Below, in pieces: positions 38,485-50,400 of a stretch of DNA of 64,000 nt (positions within the stretch are counted from its first letter, which is position 1; each line of letters starts with the position of its first letter). This DNA is from Motacilla alba alba (Eukaryota; Chordata; Aves; Passeriformes; Motacillidae): contig NC_052020.1 in NCBI RefSeq assembly GCF_015832195.1, positions 8,934,254-8,998,253 of the forward strand, given 5' to 3'. Both the position numbers and the translations under genes were made by a program. The notes beneath the pieces are model-generated. The model ran no database searches. It was not told the DNA's origin and saw only the letters and a list, made by a program, of their open reading frames with translations.

Positions 38485-41400
38485 ATGCAGGTAGGAACAG
38501 AAACTGCCCTGATATTCCCAGGATGCTGCTTTTCAGCACCTCTGAGCACCTGTGGCTTGGAAACACAGGATACACTAGCCTCCAATCTCTACCACTCACC
38601 TGCTTTCAGCCTTTAAGGTACAAAATTCCTACCACAAGTGTGTGACAGGGAAAGCAGGATGTGCTGCTGGTGCCATGCACCATCCCGAGGTGCAGTGGGG
38701 TCACACTGGCCCCATATGTTGGTGCCAGAGTTCAGAGGTGCCAGAGCACAGATCAGAGAAGGATGGTGTGGATGGAGCTTATGTAAACCTAGGAATGAGC
38801 ACTGCAGAGGTGACAGCCCCAGGTGTTCCAGCAGCACCTGGAATACAGCAAGGGCAGAGGGGGAGCTGTGATCTTTTCCTTCTCTAGTTTAGAAGAAAAG
38901 ATGCGGGCTTTTTTCCTGGGAAAAGCCAGGCAAACTCTCCAAATTCAGGGCAGGTTATAAAGGTACAGGTCTGCCTGTCCAAACAAAGGCTGCCCCACTT
39001 CTCAGCAAGCCATGGGCTAAGGTGGAAGTGCTCCAAGGGAAGCTGAGTAAGAAACATCCTGGAGATAAGACCAATTTGATCGTCTCAGTGTGGGTGACGG
39101 GAACCACCCAACCCCACACCGATCCGTGACTGGAAAGGAAAGCAAGGATGCCAGATCCTATCCAGGTCCTTGTCCTGAGTTACTCACATGGGTGACTCTG
39201 CACACAGCCCAAGGGTGCCTGTGGCCATTTCCCAGAAGGAACTCTCAGGGCAGTGGGTTACCTGGCTGGGAAAAAGGACCAATGGTACACCTTGGAGGCA
39301 CAGAAACCCTTTTCAATATGGAAATTCCTGCTTCCCATCGTGCCAGTCACTTTTACACCTTTGCACAGCGGCACCTCCACATCCTGTTCCAACCACGAGG
39401 CAGGAAGGAGTGAAACTGAAACTGTCCTTCTCGACAGCAGGGATAGAGCCCAGGGTTCACACAATCACTGCAGAGCCCAGGTGGCCTTGCCTGCACCTGA
39501 TCCCACTGCCCTGCGAGGCCAAAGCACAGCAGCCACTGTCAGACAGCATCCCTAATTCCCAGGAAAAAACAATTACTTGTGAGAGTAGCAGTGATCCAAA
39601 GTCCCTGCCCTCTGAGGCTATTCCTGCCCACACATCCCTGCCTTCCCATCAGGAACTGCAGCAGCAGGACAAGGGGGATGGCTTCAAACTGCCAGAGGGC
39701 AGGATTAGATGGGATATTGGTAAGAAATCCTTCCCTGGGAGGGTGGTGGGGCCCTGGAATGGATTTCCCAGAGACGCTGCGGCTGTCCCATCCCCAGAAG
39801 TGTCCAAGGCCAGGCTGGAAAGGCTTGGCGCAAGCTGGGCCAGTGGAAGGTGTCCACACCCATGGCAGAAGGTGGAACTGGGCAGGCTTTAAGGTCCCCC
39901 TCACCCAAGCCACTCTGGGATTCTGGGACTCTATATACACCCCGTATGGCCCCAAAAGCAAGCTGGGCACCTGCATGGCAGCCTGAGCCCCCGCAGCCAC
40001 TGGGATGAATCCAACATCCCGTTTGTGAGCCCACCTCGGTAACCTCTCAGCCTCTTCCCAAGGAAGTGGATGTGCTGGCTGGGACGCTCAGATGCCCAAG
40101 CAGGATGGTCCCTACAGGTGTTGGAGCTGGGAGCCACCTGGGAACAGAAGGTGTGATGCCAGCAGGACCCTTCACCTCATCTTAAGCTTTACTGGGGACA
40201 GCAGCAGCAGGAGAAGTGTGCCAAGGTGGCAATAGGAATACCCCAAAATGTTCCCATACCCAAAGGATGGCTTCCCCTCCACATCCATCTGCAAGATCAC
40301 AGGTGGCACTGGCAGGGAATTGCTGCAGGATGAGGCTGAGAGAAACCAGCGGGGCAGGAATGAGCCAACACAGCAGCAGAGTGTGCCAGGCCAGATCCAT
40401 GCCAGCATCAGAGCACTGGCAGTGGGCAGATCCCTGAGAGGCTCCCACCCCATCCCCTGTGCCTAGAGAGGGGCTCAGTCTGGGATGCAGGGAACTGATG
40501 TATCCAATTCTACCCCCCAAACCTTGGCTAGAGCAGATGACAGCACCAGAACCCTCCCCCTGCCTCTTGCTATAAACTGGGGTACCTTTTATCCAAGAGA
40601 AGTTCTTATGTTACAACAGCACCTCTGGGAAAGAGCAACCCTCTTCTCAAGCCTTCCAACTTCTCATTCTCTTGGCTCTTGTGCTCTGGCTGATCCATGT
40701 GAGCGAGCATCTGGCAGAATATCTCAGCCCTTTCCTCATCCCGGCCTCCCTGCTCCCATGGCCTCATTCTCCAGTGAAAGCTCGGGATGCAGATCTTACA
40801 CCAGGGCACAGTTGCACCACCATGGCTCTGCTGCCAAGATTACAGCTGGAGAAACTCGTCTGGCTGGCTGCTCTTTTAGGTCACAGTGTCTCTGGTGACA
40901 CCAAGTGACAGTATTCCCATCCCTAGGAATTCCTGTTCCCCTTCCCGCTGCTGTGCTGCGTCACCTTCCCTCGGGAACAGCGGCGTAACACCACAAATCA
41001 CATCAAAGGGTGGAAAAACCCCCACAGGGGCAGCTGATGGCTTCAGCTGAAGGAGAGCAGGGTTAGCTGGGATACTGGGAAGAAATCCTTCCCTGCGAGG
41101 GTGCTGAAGCCCTGGCACAGGGAAGCCGTGGCTGCCCCATCCCTGGAAGTGTTCAAGGCCAGATTGGAACAACCTGGTTCAGTGGAAGGTGTCCCTGGGG
41201 GGACTGGATGGGCATGAAAGTCCTTTCCAACAAAAACCACTCCGTGACGTTTGCTTTGTGCTCCCCCACATCTGCACCCCTGGGTGTCTGAGTGTAATTT
41301 CCTGCAACCAGGAAGGTTGCAGCTGCACAGCTGCTCTCTCCAGAGCCACTGACACACGGGAGGGGAACAGGCAAAAGCCAGAGTTCAAGAAGTGTTTGGG

Positions 41401-44400
41401 CAACACTCCTAGGCACATGGCTGCTTGGGGTGGTCCTGTGCAGGGCCAGGAGCTGGATTCAATTATCCTTGTGAGTCCCTTCCAAATTGGGATATTCTAT
41501 GGTTTTATGATCAGTAGCTCATCATCCCCTCTCTCCCTTGGCTGCAGCCGGAGGCAGCCAACATGTTTTCCAAGGAATTTTTTCACCTGCTTTCCTGCAG
41601 AGCTGTGCCAGCCTCCAAGTGTCCATGCTCCACTCTCCCTTTACTGGAATTTAAAACTACCTTCCCCACCTTCCCCCCAAAAAAACACCAAAGAACTGTG
41701 ACCTATCAGACAGGAACGACTGACAAATGGAAAAGGCAGATTAAAGCCTGTAAAATCCACTGTAGCATGAAGGGAGAGGGTGAAAGGTAAACATTTCCCA
41801 GTACAAATATCAGGGCATCAGGTGAAAGAGCTGAGAGAGGTTTTTTTCTCCTGGTCCAGATCCCTCACAGCCCCAGAGCATAGTTGGGCACGATGAGTTC
41901 TAGGGGAGGCTGCACACCCTCCCAGGGCAGCAGTCCCTGCAGCATTCCTAAACACAAATCCCTGGCTGGCCTGGCAAGACCCCAAACTGGTGATCAGGAG
42001 CATGTGGGAGAAGGTTTCACACAAGCCTGCTCTTACCTTCCTCCCTGGGCATCTCTTGGAGGCTGCTGGGAGAGGAAAACATGGGATCTCCTAGGGAGCC
42101 TGCTGAAGCCTTCCCTTCACTGGTTTTCTTTTCACCAGGATGAAATTCTGCTGACTCCCTGCAGGGAATTTCCTGCTGAGGACACGGACTCCTTTGCCTC
42201 CCCGGTAAGCTCTGCTCCTTCTGCATCTGCAGCGAGTCCAGCCCAGCTCAGAGAGGGGACAAATCCCCATTTCCCTTGCTCATTCCCAGCTCCCCTCAAC
42301 ACAGCCACAATGAGGGTCCAAACCTCTGAGAGGCTGGAGCTGGGAAGGAGGGCTCTCAGCTTTCCATCCCTAACAATTCCCTGCTGGTTTTGCGGGCAGA
42401 ATGAAGAGAAGTGGGATTTTGTCCTGGTGAGTGACATCCACGAAATGGGCAGTGAGAAGGAGATCAAGAGGAAGAAGTTCCTGGATGAGCTGAGCAAGAA
42501 GGGCTTCACCATCAAGGTGAGGGGCTCTGGGAGGAAAAGGCAGCAGATGCTTGGCCTGACTTGGGCTCCTGCATCCCAGGGAATGGGAGAGGCCTGAACC
42601 ATTGAGCTGTTCACCACACCAGAGCTGGAAAATGACCCACTTGCTCAACCAGCAGAGAAAGACCCCAGGCCCAGGACTCACACAGCCCCCAGCCCTTCCA
42701 GCTCTGGCTCTTCCCTGCCTCTCTGGCTCTGTTTTTACAGCCCTTCTCTTCCCCCCACCAGAAAATTGAGGACACAAAGCTCTTTTATGGAGTCCGTGCC
42801 CCGCAGCACATCTTCTGGAAATACCAGTGTCTCCTGACAAACCCCAACAGCAGGCAGCAAAACTCCAACGCCTCCCAGGACGTCCCAGTGACCACCAGGT
42901 GGGTGCTGAGCCGATTTCCAGCCTCCTGCACTCACTGTTCTCCACACCAGCATTCATCTTTCAGCTCAGTTCATAGCTGTGCCAGCCTTTTCACTTTCCA
43001 CAGAACCTTCCTTCACCTCCCACGGGCAAAGCTGATGGCTTCTCACTGCCCACATTTCTCCCTCCCTTGCTTCCCTGGATTTTAGTGCACGCCTTCTCCC
43101 TTCTCTGCCCTGTTTTCCTGAGCCACACAACACAAGTCTGTATCCCAGAGCAGCCTTTAAGCAGACTTTCTCCTTGTTCAGGATACGGGTCGTGCACTTC
43201 ATCCTGCAGAACACGGTGACATCTGACTTAGGTAAGGGAATGGGGATCACAGGGGTGATGCTCAACCTGGATCTGCAGGAAGAATCCTGCCCAAGAATCT
43301 TGGGCACTGGCATCCCAGCTGCCTTGCCATCCTGGGGAGAACAGAAAAGGGGGGAGCTCAGACAAGTCAATTTCCTGCTGCAACCAGAGGCTGGGAGATT
43401 TGGACTGCAGGAACCAGCAGTTCCTCTGCTCTGTCTCCCCAAAACCCTAAGCCTAACCCTAACCCTGTCCGCTCTGCTCCCAGAGAAGCTGCATGACCTG
43501 ATGAAGAAGAAGGTGTTTGAGGCAGCCTTCCCCCTGCACAAGGTGAGGCTGAGCACACAGTGCCTGGGTGGAAAATCCAGGAGAGATGGAGGAGCAGGAT
43601 GGGGTGGGGGGGACCTGCGGCTGACTGGGGCTGCACCAAGAGCTTGCTGGGTGAAGGCCACAGCAAAGCTCCCAGCAGCTGCAGGGCATTAAGGTTGATG
43701 TTCCTGCATCCAACCAACTTCTCTGCTCTCCAGAAAGAAGAGAAAAGGGAAACGCTAAAGAAGAAGTGGGCTCGCTGGAGAGTTCTATTTAAGAAACAGC
43801 CAATTGAGGAGATCAGGTAAACCAGGCACAAGAGGCAGATCTTTCTAACCAAGAGGTCCTACCTGAAACCCAGAGAGCTCAATGCCCTTTGCCAGGCTTC
43901 TGCATTGTCATAAAAATCATTAGTTTGAACTTGGCTCTTCCCTCAAGCACTGGGCTGCCTCTGCAGATTCCAAAGCTCTTAGCCTGAGGGTTATCCCTGT
44001 GGCTCCGAGCTCCATCTGCTAATCCTGCAGCATGCAACAACCCCCTCCTCTCTGAGGACTGTAATGAACCTGTTTGGTTTGCAGCCCCATTCAGAAGGCA
44101 GAAGAGGTGGAAATGGAGCATCAGTGCTGCACAGCCAGCCCGAGGCTCAACTCGGGGCAGTAAAGGCAACATGGGGCTCCCACAATCACATGAAATCCCA
44201 GGAAAGAGCACGGCTCTTGTTTCTGAAAACTAACCCCATGGGCAGGAGCAGGAGGGCAAAAAGAATGTGTTACTTTATAAACTTGCCAGGGGGCTTAGGC
44301 AGAGAGGGGAAATCTTAAAATAGAAGTGCACCTCTGACAGCTGGCACAGGATACAGGGCTCCCAGTCCTTCAGGCAGTAGGTCATTTCTTATCCATGACT

Positions 44401-47400
44401 CCAACCTGCTCCCCACACCATAAAAACTGAGATACTGACACCAAGGGCATTTTTTAGTGACTCCCAGAATCTGATCTCCTTTCTGGCTCTAATTCCCACC
44501 TCACCTTTCCTCCTAGGTGCTATTTTGGAGAGAAGGTGGCCTTGTACTTCGCCTGGCTGGGCTGGTACACCTACCTGCTGATTTTCGCTGCCCTGGCTGG
44601 GCTGGCAACCGTGGCAGCTGGGGCTACTGTTTTCAGCTCCAGCCAGGTGAGGTAAGGCCCTTGGGAATGCCAAATGCAAATCCCATCCAGCTCTGCAGGT
44701 GGCTCTGAGGCACCCTTGTTCCCCTTGGCTTCTCTTCTCCTTTCTTCCAGCAAGGAGATCTGTGAGGCCAACAACACCATCATGTGCCCGCTCTGCGACC
44801 AGAACTGCTCCTTCTGGGTCCTCTCCGACACCTGCACCTATGCCAAGGTAGGGAACCCTCTTTCCAGGGCAGGCTCAAGGTAAAGGATGGGGAAACATTC
44901 CCAAGCTCATGCTGCTCCCACACCACCAAAAAGAAGCCCCACCCCAGATCACGGTCTCCATCACCACCATGGAATATTTTACCAGTAACAAGCCTCAGTG
45001 TCCATCACCTTCCTGTGTTTTGCCCTCCTGTAGCACCTTTACCTGTCTCGGGGCAGACAAGCATGCCAAGACCTCAAGACACCATAGTCCCTGCACCTCA
45101 GTGCCCCATCACACTCTTCCTTCATCTCTTCCAGGTCACTCACATGATTGATAATGAGGCCACGGTGGTGTTTGCCATGTTCATGGCCATCTGGGGTAGG
45201 TGTCCATGCCTGGGTGCCCAGCACGTGGTTGGGAGAGGGAGCAGAAGGTGGAAAAAGGAACAACAACGTAGCTTCACCCTTTGGGAGGGGTTTTACACCT
45301 CCTCCGCTTCCAGAGCCTTCAGCTCCCCTTCCAGACACAGCAAAAGACAAAACCACCCTGGTGATATCCTCCAGCTCCCCAAATATTCCTTACCTGAAGC
45401 TCGTCCTACCTGAAGCTTCTGCTCAGCATAGCCTCCCCAAAGGCACCCAGCAATTTTCTAGCAGCTGCCTAAAATTGGCTACAACCACAGGAAGGAGGGG
45501 CCTCTAGACTCCTCCTCCACCTTCCCAAATCACTGCAGGGCCTCGTGTTTGCTGTGGGATGATGGGATCCCATCACTGCCTTAGTTACACACTCCTCTGG
45601 CTTATCCACAGCCCATTCCCTGACCAGCCACCTCGGGAGTGGGCCGGGTGTCCCACCTGTGAAGCCATGGCACAGTCCTTAGCGTGTCCATGGGCTGGGT
45701 CACACAGGGACACAAACAGGAGCATCCATCCAATTCACATAAGGGGTGGTTGGAATTGGAGTTGGAGAGGTGTAGCCTTGCCAGGGTGCAGTGCAGGACA
45801 CCCATTCCACCTGAAAAGTGACTTATCCCAAATTCCCTCTGGACACGCTAGACCAGGCCAGTGAAAGCTTACCTGCACCATCCCTGTTCCCTCAGTGCTA
45901 GCTGTCCAGGGCCCTTCCAGGTCACCAAGGCACAGAGGGCACTGCCTGTCCATGGGCCAAAGGCAGTCCAGGCTGGTTTGCCATCAGGTTGGATGTGATG
46001 TGACTCTCTAGGAGACAGAGGGGTGCCATTCAGAGCCATTCCTAAGCGTCACTGCACGTTCTCCTTCCCAATCCAGCCACTGTATTCCTGGAGCTGTGGA
46101 AGAGGGAGAGAGCCAATGTGGTCACCAGCTGGGACCTGTACGGGTGGGATGAGGAAGAGGTGAGGACATCATCTTTCCTGCTCAGTGCTTCCCCTTTCAG
46201 GGCAGGAGTCACCTGGATCTATGAAAGACACACCAGAGGGGTCCCTTGCCCAGACTGAACTCAATCAGGCTTGGCTATGCTCTTGTGGGTTGGGTGCTCA
46301 CCCCTGTCCTTCTCCAGCACTGCTCATCCCATACATCCACTGACACAAGGGGCACAAAGCACTGCTGGGTCCTTTCTTTCCCATTTTTGACTTTAACATC
46401 TATTTTTTTTTTTTTAAGGAGGAGCTGGCTCTGCAGCTGATCAATAACTCGCAGCACGAACCGCGGCTGTACCAGCACTCCTACTTCCGCAGCACCATTG
46501 TCCTCATCTTGGCCCTGCTGATGGTACGTGCCAGCTGACAACGGGAATGTTTGGTTTAAGGGCACATGGACCAAAGGAGAAAAGGCACAGATCAGGTTTT
46601 TGGGACACTTCCATACCCATCACAAGGATCCTGGGGCTTCCTCATGCCCACACCTCACTGTGTTGATGGCAAGGGCCACCTACCCTTCGGGAACAGGGGC
46701 TGAAGGCTCTGCTCTTGCAGTGAGGATCAGGGCAGTGACATGGAGAGCAGGAAGAGGCAAATCCCAATGCACTTCTCCCTGCTGTGGGTCATTGGAGACT
46801 GGCTCAGGTGGAGACAGAGAATCCTGGAATCACAGAATGTTAAGGGTTGGAAGGGACCTTATCTAGTCCCAAGCCCCGTGCCATGGGCAGGGATACCTCC
46901 CACTACTCCAGGTTGTTCAAGGCCTTGTCCCATCTGGCCTTGAACACTGCCAGTGTTGGGGCATTCACAACATCCCTAGGGATCCTGTTCCAGTATCTCC
47001 CCACCCTCACAGGGAAGAATGTCTCCCTAACATCCAGCCTAAATTTCCCCTCCTTCTGTTTGTACCCGTTACTCCCTGTCCCATCACTGCACCCACCTCA
47101 CGAACTTCTCAGCCTCCACCAAAGGGCACTGGTTTGCCTTTGAGGCCACCTCCAGGGCCCTCCTGAAGGAACATCGGGGCGATGGAGCACGTGCCCTCGG
47201 TGGCTCCTGACCCCTCCTGTCCCTCTCCACAGATCATGGTGCTGATCGGCATCGCCCACGCGCTCGTCATCTACCGGGCGGTGGCCATGGCTCTGTTCAC
47301 ACAGAGCCAAGTGAACCTGCTGAGCAAGCACGCCGACATCATCGCCGTGATGACGGGGGCCGTGCTGCACTACATCACCATCGTCATCATGACCAAGGTG

Positions 47401-50400
47401 GGCAGCCACACGGCGTGCCTGGCAGGATTTCCCCATGGCCAAGCCCCCCCTGCTCATCGTATCCCTCTGTCTGTCCTGCAGGTCAACTGGCACGTGGCCC
47501 TCTTCCTCTGTGACCTGGGTAAGGGAAATGGGGTGTGTCCCACTTGCAGCACCCTTTTGTCCCTGAGCACAGCCAGGCTTCCATCCCCTTCCCTCCCTCC
47601 ACCAGTACAAGGCAGCTCCCAGGCAGCCAGCAGCCCCCCAGCACACACTCACCTGCGCCCACATGCTGTCCCACAGCCAGCTTTGCAGGGACAGTCACCC
47701 TACAGGCCTGAGACCTGGCATGAGCAGGAAGCCATCCCAACTCCAGGAGAGGTCACAACATGGATTTCCTCTCAGCTCTAAGGCCCCTTCTCCCTCAGCT
47801 CATGGCTCTGAGGGACCTCCCTGCTTGGCTGGACATACATCCATCAGAGGGCTCAGGTGGAGGGCAGGGAAGGCTTCACAAGGGGCAGACGCCCTTTGGA
47901 CCTTCAGAGCTGCAGTGGCACCTATGAGGGAGCAGGGCAAGGTCCTACTGCTCTGACCAAGCCCCTGGGTATTGCTCCCTTTCCTAGAGAAACCACGGAC
48001 CTTCTCCCAGCGGGAGAACAACTTCACCGTGAAGATCTTCCTCTTTCAGTTCTTCACAAACTTCTCCTCGCTCATCTACATCGCCTTCTTCCTGGGACGG
48101 TGAGTGGAGAACACCGGACAGACAGGGTTTGGGATGGCTGTTCCTGGCTCTCCCCAGGGTGTACGGACAGCCCAGCCCCTCTGCCCTCCCCACCAGGCAC
48201 AGGGACCCCATCTGGGACTCAGGAGGGCCATGACCCCAAGAGTATCACTGTTGCTTCCTTGCTCAGGATCAATGGCCATCCAGGGCACTATGTGCGCATC
48301 GCTGGCCACTGGAGGCTGGAGGAGGTGAGGCACCCACTCTCTGACCCCAGAAACCACTGCTCCTCTTCCCTACTGCCCAGGGAGCCTCTGGGAAGCTCAG
48401 CTTTCTCCCACAGCACCTGCCAAAGGGTCCCTCGGGCCCACCCACCCACTCGCAGGGCACTACTCCTATCTTGTTGTCCCCTCCAGTGCCACCCTAGCGG
48501 CTGCATCACCGACCTCTTCATCCAGATGGCTGTCATCATGGTGCTCAAGCAGACCATCAGCAACATCATGGAGTATCTCATCCCGTAAGCTTCCCACACT
48601 GGCACTTTCCACAGAGAGGAAACCTGGTCTTCTTCCTTTTCCTCTTCCTCCAGGGATGGGCTGGAAGCAGCCCAGCCCTGCTGTCCTCTGCAGGCAGCCA
48701 CACAAATCCCTCTCTCCCACTGCAGCTTGATATCCCACCAGCTACGGAAGAAGAGAAAGCATCCCAAGAAGAGAAGTCTGATGTTAGGAGAGGAAGAGGA
48801 GGCAGAGGACCCCTGCAAAAGGCAGTGGCTGAATAACTATGAACTCAACGAGGTCAACGTCTTCAGCTTGTTCAACGAGTACTTGGAGATAGGTACGTGG
48901 GGCAGATCCTTGGCTGAGGAGTGATGGATGCTAGGGAGCCCATACACAGGCAAGGAGCCACAGCTCCACTCCCAGCCCTGCTCTGAGAGCCCTGGGACAC
49001 CAAGATCATTCCCAAAACAGAGAGCAAGCAACTGTGCTAGCCTTTGACCCTGCCTCGGACCTTCCTGTCCTTCCAGGGCCACAGCTCTAACCCCAGGGTG
49101 TGCCTGTGCCTGGCTGGCTCAACTATCCCCACAGATGCCACTCTCTGGGCATCCCCAAGATGTGGCTACCTCCTCTTCCACCCCTGCAAACCCCTCTGAC
49201 CCAAGCCACAAAGCAGGACCAACCCAAGCAGAGGGGGACGTCCCCTCCGCGGTGGCTTCACACCAGCACCGTGCATTTGCCCCCTGCAGTGATCCAGTAC
49301 AGCTTCACCACCATCTTCGTGGCAGCCTTTCCCCTGGCCCCGCTGCTGGCCCTCATCAACAACGTCATCGAGATCCACATGGACGCCATCAAGATGATGC
49401 GGCTGCGCCGGCGCATGGTGCCCAGGAAGGCCAAGGACATCGGTGAGAGGGGTCCTGCCAGCACCAGCCTGAGCCCCTGAGCCCCCCACAGCCATGGGAC
49501 AGCACAGGGAGAGCCATGAGTCAGAGAAGGACAAGCTGCTTCAGACTCTGCCAGAGGCTCCTTCCTTGACATGGCCATGCTAAAGCTGTCCCTGATCTGG
49601 AATGGTGGCAGCGAGCTGTCAGAGGGACCTCACCAGCTGCTCCTCTCCCACAGGGATCTGGCTGCAGGTCCTAGAGGCCATTGGCATCCTGGCTGTCATT
49701 GGGAACGGGCTGGTGATCGCCATCACCTCCGACTTCATCCCCGTGCAGGTCTACAAGTACATGTACAGCCCCTGCAGGAGGGAGAACCACACCAGCATGG
49801 AGTGAGTTCAGTTCTGAGATAGTCCCTGCCCACAGCATCCCCACAGCCCTGTCCCCATAGCTGTGTCCCCTCCTGCCTCAGTGCCACCACTGCATGAGCA
49901 CAAGACAGCTGAGCTGTCCCTCAAAGCAAGGTGGGAGGGAAAGGGGAGCAGGGGAACATTCCCACATGGCATCGTCACATCATCCCTGTGGTGGGTAAAC
50001 TGACTGGAAGGGACACTGTGTAACACTGGAGAGCTACAGGATTCTCAGGATGCAGGCACATGCTCTCTCCTGCCCTCCCCCTGTTTCTCCAAGCCTCACT
50101 GACTAACCCAGTTTCCTCAAACTGGACAGAAGCCTCTGAGCCCTCCACTTCCACCAGGCTTTGTGAAAGTGGGCAGTGAGAGCCCCAGGTGGGTTCTGCT
50201 TCCCCAGAACAGGAGGCACAATCCATGCTCAACCTGCTCCTTCCCCACAGCTGCTCCACCGGGTACATCAACAACAGCCTCTCCGTATTCCACATCCAGG
50301 ACTTCGAGCCCCACACCAAGGTGCTGCCAGAATTTAAAGGGGAGCAGATTAAGGAGTGCAGGTAGGAGCAGCCCCCTGCCACCCCCTGTCCCTCAGCGTG

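Noticed and set aside
44517..44646. Earlier donor (CAG|GTGAGG) for the ANO9 exon starting at 44517
   Set aside because: It would break the frame into the next exon; using AG|GTAAGG at 44651 gives Gln-Val-Ser-Lys-Glu, which matches the family.
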